Below are positions 1-6,640 of a DNA stretch of 21,899 nt, piece by piece (position 1 is the stretch's first letter; the number at the start of each line of letters is the position of its first letter). The stretch spans positions 1 to 21,899 of the forward strand of contig CALICC010000009.1 of NCBI GenBank assembly GCA_938049325.1. The letters run 5' to 3'. This DNA comes from an uncultured Ilumatobacter sp. GTDB taxonomy: Bacteria > Actinomycetota > Acidimicrobiia > Acidimicrobiales > Ilumatobacteraceae. The notes under the pieces were generated by a model that had not been told where the DNA came from, ran no database searches, and worked only from the letters and a program-made list of their open reading frames with translations. The translations under genes were made by a program, and so were the position numbers.

Positions 1-1
1 C

Positions 2-496
2 CTGATCAACGCCGGGACGTATGTGTTCGAACCGTCGGTGCTCGATCTCATCACGCCGAACGAGCGGGTATCGATCGAGCGCGACACGTTCCAGCGCCTC
101 GTCGAGGCAGGCTCGATGTACGGATACGCGACCTCGGACTACTGGATCGACGCCGGCGTGCCCGATCTGTATCGAGCGGCCAACCTCGATCTCATCAACG
201 GTCAGCGGGTTGCCGAGTCGTGCGAGGCCATTGCCGAAGGTGCGCATGTCGACCCGGCTGCGACGGTCATGAATACGCTCGTCGGTCGCGGCGCCACGAT
301 CGAAGCCGGCACCACAGTGGTCGATTCCGTCGTGCTTCCCGGCGCGTTCATCGGTGAACGGGCCCAGGTCGAGTCGTCGCTTGTCATGGGCCGGATCGAG
401 GCCGATGCAACCGTCAACGAGTGCATGATCGGCGCCGACGGCGTGGTTGCTGCCGGCGATCACGTCGCGTTCGACACCGTGCCGACCGTCGAGTGA
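2..496 (+). CDS. manC: Mannose-1-phosphate guanylyltransferase (NDP-sugar pyrophosphorylase), 3' part only
   Basis: The gene enters from the left edge in frame, so only the last 164 codons are visible and its start is outside the window. The family transfers GMP from GTP to mannose-1-phosphate, giving GDP-mannose in the cytoplasm. The visible part begins with LINAGTYVFEPSVL, the typical strand from the end of the nucleotidyltransferase domain. It continues through VSIERDTF and YWIDAGVPDLYRAANLDL, the characteristic W-x-D-x-G-x-P-x-x-Y-x-x-A-N stretch of this family. From about residue 80 of the fragment onward, short repeats rich in G, A, V and I (VDPAATV, GRGATIEAGTTV, LPGAFIGERAQV, GADGVVAAG) form a left-handed beta-helix tail. 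The nucleotide-binding N-terminus cannot be checked, so a related sugar-1-phosphate nucleotidyltransferase is possible. manB and gmd in the same window favour the GDP-mannose assignment. Confidence 0.8.
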   Translation: MINAGTYVFEPSVLDLITPNERVSIERDTFQRLVEAGSMYGYATSDYWIDAGVPDLYRAANLDLINGQRVAESCEAIAEGAHVDPAATVMNTLVGRGATIEAGTTVVDSVVLPGAFIGERAQVESSLVMGRIEADATVNECMIGADGVVAAGDHVAFDTVPTVE

Positions 497-522
497 CGTC
501 ACCTGTCCCCGATTCTGCCTCG

Positions 523-528
523 TAGTCT
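523..528 (+). promoter_or_regulatory. -10 hexamer TAGTCT, leaderless-type, for the SDR gene
   Basis: TAGTCT ends seven bases before the ATG at 536, so transcription would begin at or next to the start codon. No Shine-Dalgarno sequence is visible between it and the ATG. I see no convincing -35 box. Confidence 0.5.
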
Positions 529-535
529 CCATTTC

Positions 536-1459
536 ATGAACGTCGCGGTCATCGGTGGAGCAGGGTTCATCGGGTCCCATCTCACCGACCGGCTGCTGGC
601 CGAAGGGCACGACGTCGATGTGATCGATGACCTGTCGACGGGCTCGCTCGCCAATCTCAGCGATGCGCGCAGTGCAGGCGCCTCCTCGGGGGCGACGGAC
701 GGCGGCGTCCTCAAGATCCATCACGTCGACGCGCTGTCGAGTGAGGCCAGCACGTTGCTCGGGATGCGACGGCCGGAGATCATCTTCGATTTGTCGCTCT
801 TTCCGCGTGGCGATCGGTCGGCGAGATCGCAGGGCCGCGGGTTTGAACGAGCTCTGGCGACGATGGAAGCTGCTCAGCGTCACGGGGTCCGCAAGGTCGT
901 GGCCGCGCTGCCGGCATCGTCGTTGTACGGGCAGCCCGGCGCATCGGCGCTCCCGGTCAAGGAGTCAGCCGTCGAACCGCGTGGCGTCCGCGGAGTTGCG
1001 GCGCGTGCCGTGATCGACCTCATGTCGATCTATCGAGAGCGAGACATGATCGAGTTCTCCGCGCTTGCACTCGGGGCGGTGTACGGGCCTCGCCAACGTG
1101 CTGATGGTGGTGTGGTTGCGGCGATGCTCGAGGCGCACGTTCAGGGGGCCGCGCCGACGATCGATGGCGACGGGCGCCAGACCCGCGACTTCGTGTTCAT
1201 CGATGACACGGTCGACGCGTTGGTGCGCTCGGCTGAGCGGGGGAGTGGCTTGATCATCAACATCGGCACCGGTGTCCAGACGTCGATTCGTGACCTCTGG
1301 GCGCGGATTAGCGCTGGCGGTGGTGAGACGCCGCTCGAAGGCCCGCCACGGCCCGACGACGTCCCGCGCTTCGCCGTGTCGCCGGTCCGAGCACGGATCC
1401 ACCTCGGCTGGTCGCCCTGGACGGGGCTCGACGATGGCCTTGCCCGCCTCCGACCCTGA
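536..1459 (+). CDS. NAD-dependent epimerase/dehydratase-like protein (extended SDR) with altered catalytic residues
   Basis: This 307-residue protein has the extended SDR fold used by nucleotide-sugar epimerases and dehydratases. GGAGFIG (residues 7-13) is the GxxGxxG dinucleotide-binding loop, and VIDDLSTG (29-36) follows the second strand as in UDP-glucose epimerase relatives. SSLYGQP (128-134) matches the usual SSSxVYGxP strand, and VYGPRQ and RDFVFIDDTVDAL are typical of the C-terminal half. The active site is unusual. The Y-x-x-x-K pair expected after Pro148 aligns with Arg152 and Ala156 (RGVAA), and the usual FHLAA motif is FDLSL. It therefore probably binds a dinucleotide but may not catalyse the standard reaction. 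It follows the manC-like gene on the same strand with a 39-base gap that holds its own promoter-like hexamer. The substrate is unknown. Confidence 0.8.
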   Translation: MNVAVIGGAGFIGSHLTDRLLAEGHDVDVIDDLSTGSLANLSDARSAGASSGATDGGVLKIHHVDALSSEASTLLGMRRPEIIFDLSLFPRGDRSARSQGRGFERALATMEAAQRHGVRKVVAALPASSLYGQPGASALPVKESAVEPRGVRGVAARAVIDLMSIYRERDMIEFSALALGAVYGPRQRADGGVVAAMLEAHVQGAAPTIDGDGRQTRDFVFIDDTVDALVRSAERGSGLIINIGTGVQTSIRDLWARISAGGGETPLEGPPRPDDVPRFAVSPVRARIHLGWSPWTGLDDGLARLRP

Positions 1460-1462
1460 GGT

Positions 1463-2461
1463 TCAACTCACGACAGCAGCCAGGGTCTGTTCGGCGAGGC
1501 CGCGGGCCACGTCAGGATCCGACATGATCGACGGTGTGACGACGCAGCGCATTCCTGCGGCTTCGACCTCGGGCGCGAGATCGGCGTCGACCGGATCGAC
1601 GACGAGCACGGAGGCAATCGACCGGTAGAGCCGAGCGACACCGACCACGCTCGGGTCATGGCCGAGTTCGGCGAGCATCCGGTCAGCGGGACCTTTGAGC
1701 GCTGCGCCACCGACGATCGGCGAAACGGCGACGGTTCGTTCGCGCCGTGTGGCGAGGAGGTCGTCGAAGCCGGTGAGTGCACGCATCGGCCCGATCGACA
1801 CGAGTGGGTTGGACGGCGCGATGACAATCGTGGTGGCGTGCTCGATCGCAGCTCGAGCCGGGGACGACAGCGAGGCTGACCCATCGAAGCGGACGCTCGT
1901 GACCGGTACCGAGTGGCGGAGTCGGACGAAGTAGTCCTGGAACGACACTTCGCGAGGTTGGTCGCCGGCGTCGGGGTCGGCCGTGACGGTCACCATCGTC
2001 GAGAGTCGCTCGTCCGACATCGGCAGGACCGCCACCGGAACGTCCCAAGCGCGCCGGATCTCGTTGGTGACCTCGGTCAACGTCGCTCCTTCTGCGAGGC
2101 GAGCGGTGCGATAGAAGTGCGTTGCGAGGTCCTGGTCGCCCAGGTTGAACCACTGAGGGGCTGCGCTCGACCCGTCGGGGCGAATGGTGGCGTATCGGTC
2201 GAGTGCTCCCATCGCCCGCCACGTTTCGTCCACGAGCCCCCAGCCGCGCTCGGGGTCGATGGCTTCCGCAAGCGTGTAGACGATGGTGTCGAGGTCGGGC
2301 GAGATGGCGAGGCCATGCAGAGTTGTGTCGTCGCCGGTATTGACCACCGCGGTGATCTGGGTGGGATCGATTGCGGTCATCAGCGCTCGGATGAAGCGGG
2401 CGGCGCCGACGCCGCCAGAGATCACGGCGACATCGGGTTGAGTGGCAGGCATGGAGCTCAT
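1463..2461 (-). CDS. cofD: 2-phospho-L-lactate transferase family protein (coenzyme F420 biosynthesis)
   Basis: CofD (FbiA in mycobacteria) joins the deazaflavin Fo to a phospholactate- or phosphoenolpyruvate-derived guanylylated donor, giving F420-0 or its dehydro form in the cytoplasm. The 332-residue length is normal. Signature motifs are visible: SGGVGAARF (15-23), VVNTGDD (39-45), SPDLDTI (54-60), FNLGDQDLATH (105-115), and later IAPSNPLVSIGPM. An in-frame ATG three codons downstream (2452) is an alternative start, and neither start has a clear ribosome site. The upstream 66 bases carry a purine-rich 11-base direct repeat. It lies downstream of the GT4 gene on the same strand and is probably co-transcribed. 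The partner cofE/fbiB, the ligase that adds glutamates, is not in the window. Confidence 0.93.
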   Translation of the reverse strand: MSSMPATQPDVAVISGGVGAARFIRALMTAIDPTQITAVVNTGDDTTLHGLAISPDLDTIVYTLAEAIDPERGWGLVDETWRAMGALDRYATIRPDGSSAAPQWFNLGDQDLATHFYRTARLAEGATLTEVTNEIRRAWDVPVAVLPMSDERLSTMVTVTADPDAGDQPREVSFQDYFVRLRHSVPVTSVRFDGSASLSSPARAAIEHATTIVIAPSNPLVSIGPMRALTGFDDLLATRRERTVAVSPIVGGAALKGPADRMLAELGHDPSVVGVARLYRSIASVLVVDPVDADLAPEVEAAGMRCVVTPSIMSDPDVARGLAEQTLAAVVS

Positions 2462-2464
2462 CGT

Positions 2465-2490
2465 TTCGTCGTTCGTTTCTTCGTCGTTCG
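2465..2490 (-). repeat. Direct repeat of CGAACGACGAA just upstream of cofD
   Basis: The 11-mer CGAACGACGAA (minus-strand sense) occurs twice with a 15-base period, at 2480-2490 and 2465-2475. The second copy ends three bases before the cofD ATG at 2461. The stretch is almost purely A/G/C with no Shine-Dalgarno core. Confidence 0.6.
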
Positions 2491-2527
2491 GTGTGCGTCG
2501 TGCGGGCTATGGATGGCGGTCACCCGG

Positions 2528-3619
2528 TCAGGACGACGCCAGGTTGCGGTAGAGGTCGCTGAGGGCGGCGGCGGTCGAGCTCCAGCTGAACCGCTGAACG
2601 TTCTTGCGCCCGGCATCGACGAGCTTGGTGCGGCGTTGATCGCTGGTCACGACACCGAAGAGGTTGACAGCGAGCGCGTCGGCGTCTCCCGGCAAGCTGA
2701 GTAATGCCGCCGATCCGGCCACCTCGGGAATCGAACCGGCCGAACTGGCGACGACGGCAGTTCCGGCGAGCTGCGCCTCGAGCAGGGGAAACCCGAACCC
2801 TTCATCGAGAGACGGATACGCAAGCACGTCGGCGTTGTGGAGTAACCATGACTTCTGCGGTTCGCCGACGGATTCGAGGCGACTGACTCGGGTGCGCGTC
2901 GACGTGGGGAGGCGGTCGATTGCCGCGGTGAGCGCGGTTTCGTCGTCACCGGGTCGTCCGGCGATGACCAAGCGCACCGTGGGGTGCTCGTCGCCAAGAC
3001 GTTGGAACGCTGCGATCAGCATCGGCAGGTTCTTGCGGCGCTCGACCGTGCCGAGCGCCAGCACGAACGGGTCGTCGACGAGTTCGGCACCGAGACCGCT
3101 GGGGCGACGGCTTGGCGGTTCCGTCGTTGGCGGCGGACCGAGATGGATGGTCGTCACTCGGTCCGTATCCAGCAGCTCGAGAGCAAGATCGGTGGTCGCT
3201 TGCGACGACGTGACCACGCTCGCACCTTCGCTCACGGCTCGCCGCAGGAGATCTCCGGCTCGTCGAACATCAGGATTCGCATCGTCGGGGTGCTGGAGAA
3301 ACCAGCAGTCATACACGCTGACCAGGCGTTTCGCGCGCGCCGGCGGAACCACGTAGTTCGTCCCGTGCACGATGTCGGGGTGACCCAACCACCGATCCAT
3401 GCGGGGCGTCGACGAGCGACTCCACCAGCGGTGAGCGAACGCAGCGGGCAGCGGGAGCCTGCGTTGCGTTCCCGTCAGTTTCGCTCGTGTCGAGAGCACG
3501 TACGGCAACAGCTGGACGTCGGCGGAGGTTTCGAGCGCATCGATCGTCCACGCGACCGCATTGCCGATTCCTGTGCGAGGGCCGTGGAGCGGTCCTGCAT
3601 CGATCGCCACCTGCACCAC
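2528..3619 (-). CDS. Glycosyltransferase, GT4 / group 1 family
   Basis: This 363-residue protein has the GT-B architecture of group 1 glycosyltransferases, which retain the anomeric configuration and use nucleotide-activated sugars at the inner face of the membrane. The N-terminal acceptor half contains AIDAGPLHGPRTGIGN (5-20), the usual glycine loop, and HGTNYVVPP (85-93). The C-terminal donor half contains FVLALGTVERRKNLPMLIAAF (185-205), then LAYPSLDEGFGFPLLEA. Glu273 and Glu281 in that last stretch form the classical E-x7-E donor-sugar motif. The GTG at 3619 is chosen because a TACGCT hexamer ends seven bases upstream; a second GTG follows immediately. It is divergent from gmd and upstream of cofD. 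Donor and acceptor cannot be read from sequence, though mannose from GDP-mannose is plausible in this context. Confidence 0.9.
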   Translation of the reverse strand: MVQVAIDAGPLHGPRTGIGNAVAWTIDALETSADVQLLPYVLSTRAKLTGTQRRLPLPAAFAHRWWSRSSTPRMDRWLGHPDIVHGTNYVVPPARAKRLVSVYDCWFLQHPDDANPDVRRAGDLLRRAVSEGASVVTSSQATTDLALELLDTDRVTTIHLGPPPTTEPPSRRPSGLGAELVDDPFVLALGTVERRKNLPMLIAAFQRLGDEHPTVRLVIAGRPGDDETALTAAIDRLPTSTRTRVSRLESVGEPQKSWLLHNADVLAYPSLDEGFGFPLLEAQLAGTAVVASSAGSIPEVAGSAALLSLPGDADALAVNLFGVVTSDQRRTKLVDAGRKNVQRFSWSSTAAALSDLYRNLASS

Positions 3620-3626
3620 GGCATGG

Positions 3627-3632
3627 AGCGTA
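3627..3632 (-). promoter_or_regulatory. -10 hexamer TACGCT, leaderless-type, for the GT4 gene
   Basis: On the minus strand TACGCT ends seven bases before the GTG at 3619, and no Shine-Dalgarno lies between. It shares the 125-base divergent intergenic region with the gmd promoter candidate at 3731-3736. Confidence 0.45.
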
Positions 3633-3730
3633 GCGAGCCTGGCGAGCGTGGGGAGGGGGCCTCCCGATGCGCATTGTGTCGCCCTCGCGCGGCCCCGGTG
3701 AGCTCTATGGGTGACGCCGGGCGCTCCCCC

Positions 3731-3736
3731 TAGACT
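3731..3736 (+). promoter_or_regulatory. -10 hexamer TAGACT, leaderless-type, for gmd
   Basis: TAGACT ends eight bases before the gmd ATG at 3745. The intervening bases have no purine-rich ribosome site. Confidence 0.5.
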
Positions 3737-3744
3737 CGCCAGCT

Positions 3745-4731
3745 ATGCCACGTGCCTTCATCACCGGGATCACCGGACAAGACGGATTCCACCTCGCCGA
3801 ATTTCTGCATGGCAAGGGTTATGACGTGTACGGGATGGTGAAGGGGCAGAACAACCCGCGAGCTGCCAAGTTGCAAGAAGAACTTCCGTTCCTCGAGCTG
3901 GTTCCCGGAGACCTCGCCGACCTGCCGTCGCTGGTTGCGGCGCTCCAGATCGCACAACCCGACGAGGTCTACAATCTCGGCGCCATCAGCTTCGTGGCGC
4001 TGTCGTTCTCACAGGCTGAACTGACCGCCAACATCACGGGCCTGGGCGTGCTGCGCATGCTCGAAGCAATCCGCATGGTCGGCGGAACACAGAACAACCC
4101 GATCCGCTTCTACCAGGCGTCATCGTCGGAGATGTTCGGCAAAGTCCGCGAAACTCCGCAGACCGAGCTCACGCCGTTCCACCCGCGTTCGCCGTACGGC
4201 TGTGCGAAGGTGTTCGGCCACGACATCGTCGTCAACTACCGCGAGTCGTACGACCTCTTTGCCTGTTCCGGCATTCTGTTCAACCACGAGGGTCCGCGCC
4301 GCGGTATCGAGTTCGTGACCCGCAAGGTCACCAACGCCGCTGCTCGTATCAAGCTGGGTCTGCAGCACGAGCTGGTCATGGGAACACTCGACGCCAAGCG
4401 CGACTGGGGTTACGCCGGTGACTACGTCAAAGGTATGTGGATGATGCTCCAGCAAGACCAGCCTGACGACTACGTCCTCGCTACGGGTGAGACGCATTCG
4501 GTCGAGGAACTCGTCGAACTGTCGTTCAAGTCGGTCGGCATCGACGACTGGCAGAAGTACGTGCGCCAGGATCCCAAGTTCTACCGACCCGCCGAAGTCG
4601 ACTTGTTGATCGGTGATCCGACCAAGGCGAAGGAGCAGCTCGGGTGGGAGCCCGAGGTCGACTTCCCGACGCTGATCGCGATGATGGTCGAGAACGATCT
4701 CAAGCTCGAAACCGCCAAAGCCAAGAAGTAG
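3745..4731 (+). CDS. gmd: GDP-mannose 4,6-dehydratase
   Basis: Gmd removes water from GDP-D-mannose to give GDP-4-keto-6-deoxy-D-mannose, the branch point to GDP-fucose, GDP-rhamnose, GDP-6-deoxytalose and GDP-perosamine. The 328-residue sequence shows ITGITGQDG (6-14), the NADP-binding loop in the form specific to this family. It also has PDEVYNLGA (72-80), YQASSSEMFG (123-132) with the catalytic Ser/Glu region, and YGCAK (151-155), the Tyr-Lys pair. HEGPRRGIEFVTRK (181-194) and the later RPAEVDLLIGDPTKA are further hallmarks. All catalytic residues expected for the family are present. It stands alone, divergent from the GT4 gene and convergent with the flippase. No second-step reductase, epimerase or aminotransferase is adjacent. 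Confidence 0.95.
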   Translation: MPRAFITGITGQDGFHLAEFLHGKGYDVYGMVKGQNNPRAAKLQEELPFLELVPGDLADLPSLVAALQIAQPDEVYNLGAISFVALSFSQAELTANITGLGVLRMLEAIRMVGGTQNNPIRFYQASSSEMFGKVRETPQTELTPFHPRSPYGCAKVFGHDIVVNYRESYDLFACSGILFNHEGPRRGIEFVTRKVTNAAARIKLGLQHELVMGTLDAKRDWGYAGDYVKGMWMMLQQDQPDDYVLATGETHSVEELVELSFKSVGIDDWQKYVRQDPKFYRPAEVDLLIGDPTKAKEQLGWEPEVDFPTLIAMMVENDLKLETAKAKK

Positions 4732-4808
4732 AGCCAGGAAGTAAGCCGAGCGGTACGGCCAAGCAGTTCCCCGGGCGGATTCGCCGCTCCTGCTTCGTTC
4801 TGGTCTTC

Positions 4809-4824
4809 CGTCGGTTTTCCGACG
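4809..4824. terminator. Hairpin between the convergent gmd and flippase genes
   Basis: CGTCGG-TTTT-CCGACG is a perfect six-pair stem with a four-base loop, in the middle of the 186-base gap between two converging genes. No T-tract follows on either strand, so it is a possible bidirectional transcript end rather than a textbook intrinsic terminator. The rest of the gap (4732-4917) shows no gene. Confidence 0.4.
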
Positions 4825-4917
4825 CCGATGTGGACCCGAACGGCCCACGTGAGCGGTTGAGCGTGGATGTTTGTGTGCCAGGCCGACGAGCGGCGTCGTG
4901 GTGAACGACGTGGTTGG

Positions 4918-6330
4918 CTAACGCCGCGGCGATGTTGCTTCGATGATCGACCCCTGATCGGGCGGTACGCCAGCAGCGAGGCGAGCGCGCAGCGCGAACG
5001 AGAACGCGATCAACGCGGTGATCGACGAGAACAACAGACCGAGTTCGATTCGGCGGAACAGGTCGTCGCTCGCAAGCCACGTGACGAGCACGAACGTGAC
5101 CACGCCGATGGCCCAACCGAGCGCAACGAGTGCGTGGCCCTTGAGTGCGATCACGGCTTGCCCGATCGCAAGCGCCATCATGTAGACCGCGCTGGCCAGT
5201 GCGAGCACGGCGAGGGTGCGTCCGCCGAGCTCGGCGTCGTACACGAGCTCGATGGCGATCGGCCCGAGAATGAACGCTCCGAGCGTGCCGACGACGCCGA
5301 CGGCGACCACCACGATGCTCAGGCGTTTCATGCCGGCACGGAACTCGACGAGCTCGCCACGTGCAGCGAGTCGGCTGAGACCGGGCAGCAAGGCTGCCTG
5401 AACGGCCTGGAAGAGGAAGAGGGGAATGCGCGCGAGCAGCACCCCGTACGAGAAGCGGGTGACGAGGTCGTCTTGACCTTCGTCAGCCAGCAACGTCATC
5501 GTGATCGGGCCCGCGTTGAGCAGGGTTGCGGCGAACACCGAGCCGAGCAGCAGCCAACCGAGGTTTGGCGTGACCTCGTTCCAGCTTGCCTCGGAACCCT
5601 CATCGGTGAGCGGCTCGGCCGCGAATGGCTCGTACCCGTCGGGCGCGTTCACGACGGTGTCGGTGTGCAGTGTGCGCGGAATCGGTTTGAGAGCGCCGCG
5701 TCGCCACACGTAGGCAACGGCGAACAGTGGCGACATGGCGACGGCCATGCCGTAGGCGCCCGCCGCCTTGATGCCGATGACGGCGAGGACGACGCAGAGC
5801 AGAATTCGGATCACGCCGTCGGATCCCATGATCACCGCGTAGTCGCGGAACCGTCCGCTTCCCGAGCACACGCCGCGGGCGAGGTGTGCGGGTGCATAGG
5901 CGACGAAGGTGCCGACGAGTGCCAGCACCATCCACCAGTCGCCGTCGAAGTACGAGCTGGCGATCAACGGACTTGCGGCAAGAATCGCGATGACGATGAC
6001 GGCGACGAGTCCCACGCCGAGCCGAACGATCTTCTGGATCACCGGACGCGTGCCGTCGCCGATCGCGCGGCGATGGGCGAGAGCTCGCCCGAGTTCTTGC
6101 TCGAGCGGCAGGAAGAAGCCGGGGGCGAGCGCGAATGTGGCGAACCACAACGACACGATCGGTTTGAACTCTTCGTCGCCTCCGACGGCGAGCGTGCCGA
6201 CGCGGAAGAACGCGTAGGTCGCGATCCCGGCGATCAGCAATGCGATCCCGACCGGGAGCGTGCCGTCAGGGACGGGCAGGCGCGATCGAGAGGTTGATGC
6301 GTTGGGCACGGTGGACGAGTCGGCGGGCAC
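4918..6330 (-). CDS. Polysaccharide flippase-like multi-pass membrane protein (MOP superfamily)
   Basis: This 470-residue protein has many hydrophobic segments, for example near residues 25-47, 55-75, 103-125, 134-155, 172-200, 255-275, 300-320, 338-362 and 372-450. Length, hydropathy and the loop VQAALLPGLSRLAARGE fit the Wzx/MurJ-type lipid-linked oligosaccharide flippases. That loop resembles the 'P.ls.l.a.gd' segment after a transmembrane helix in these transporters. A hydrophilic acidic loop (about 232-255) separates the two halves. A TACTTT hexamer lies four bases before the annotated GTG at 6330. That spacing is tight for a leaderless start, so the in-frame GTG at 6309 is a real alternative. 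It follows the 67-residue gene with only 27 bases between. The substrate is not deducible; glycan export is inferred from the surrounding glycosyltransferases. Confidence 0.8.
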   Translation of the reverse strand: MPADSSTVPNASTSRSRLPVPDGTLPVGIALLIAGIATYAFFRVGTLAVGGDEEFKPIVSLWFATFALAPGFFLPLEQELGRALAHRRAIGDGTRPVIQKIVRLGVGLVAVIVIAILAASPLIASSYFDGDWWMVLALVGTFVAYAPAHLARGVCSGSGRFRDYAVIMGSDGVIRILLCVVLAVIGIKAAGAYGMAVAMSPLFAVAYVWRRGALKPIPRTLHTDTVVNAPDGYEPFAAEPLTDEGSEASWNEVTPNLGWLLLGSVFAATLLNAGPITMTLLADEGQDDLVTRFSYGVLLARIPLFLFQAVQAALLPGLSRLAARGELVEFRAGMKRLSIVVVAVGVVGTLGAFILGPIAIELVYDAELGGRTLAVLALASAVYMMALAIGQAVIALKGHALVALGWAIGVVTFVLVTWLASDDLFRRIELGLLFSSITALIAFSFALRARLAAGVPPDQGSIIEATSPRR

Positions 6331-6334
6331 GGTG

Positions 6335-6340
6335 AAAGTA
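6335..6340 (-). promoter_or_regulatory. Possible -10 hexamer TACTTT for the flippase gene
   Basis: TACTTT ends four bases before the GTG at 6330, in the short gap after the 67-residue gene. It matches TANNNT, but the spacing is shorter than at the other starts. The gene may instead be read through from upstream or begin at 6309. Confidence 0.25.
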
Positions 6341-6357
6341 GTGGTCGGCGCGTGGCC

Positions 6358-6561
6358 CTAGCGCCGAAGCTCGCGCTCGATCTCGCGTCGGCGAACCTGA
6401 ATGCGCTGGTACGTCAACACGCCGAGCCCGACGGCGGTGTACGCGGCGTCCCGTGCCAGTCCGGTTGCGGTCGATGCTGCGGCGTCCCCGGTCTGCCGGA
6501 TGGTCTTCACAGCGGGGGCGAGGTCGAAGTTGGTGAGATCGACCGAGGGGAACGTCGCCAT
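6358..6561 (-). CDS. Small conserved-looking helical protein, unknown function (67 aa)
   Basis: I do not recognise a family. The 67-residue product starts MATFPSVDLTNFDLAPAV, has an Ala/Thr-rich amphipathic middle (residues 22-40), and a weakly hydrophobic segment AAYTAVGLGVLTYQRIQ (39-55). It ends in a strongly basic and acidic helix, VRRREIERELRR. This could be a peripheral or single-pass membrane peptide with a charged cytoplasmic end. A TAGCGT hexamer ends exactly six bases before its ATG, the same arrangement as at other confident starts in this window. It is the first gene of a leftward pair with the flippase and is divergent from the giant GT2 gene. These features support a real gene despite its size. 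A role tied to the flippase is a guess from position only. Confidence 0.6.
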   Translation of the reverse strand: MATFPSVDLTNFDLAPAVKTIRQTGDAAASTATGLARDAAYTAVGLGVLTYQRIQVRRREIERELRR

Positions 6562-6567
6562 CTCTAC

Positions 6568-6573
6568 ACGCTA
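6568..6573 (-). promoter_or_regulatory. -10 hexamer TAGCGT, leaderless-type, for the 67-aa gene
   Basis: On the minus strand TAGCGT ends six bases before the ATG at 6561. It lies in the 79-base divergent region shared with the GT2 gene. Confidence 0.5.
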
Positions 6574-6625
6574 CCAACCACTGCGGCGTGCAAGGGAGTG
6601 ACCTCTCGACGGGAGGCCGCGCCGC

Positions 6626-6631
6626 TAGCCT
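6626..6631 (+). promoter_or_regulatory. -10 hexamer TAGCCT, leaderless-type, for the giant GT2 gene
   Basis: TAGCCT ends nine bases before the GTG at 6641. No Shine-Dalgarno is visible, and the -35 region is unclear. Confidence 0.45.
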
Positions 6632-6640
6632 CGATCAATC

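Noticed and set aside
4867..6297. 476-residue open frame on the plus strand
   Set aside because: It is the antisense of the flippase. Its product is an Arg/Asp/Glu/His-rich string without any recognisable motif, typical of a frame opposite a GC-rich gene.
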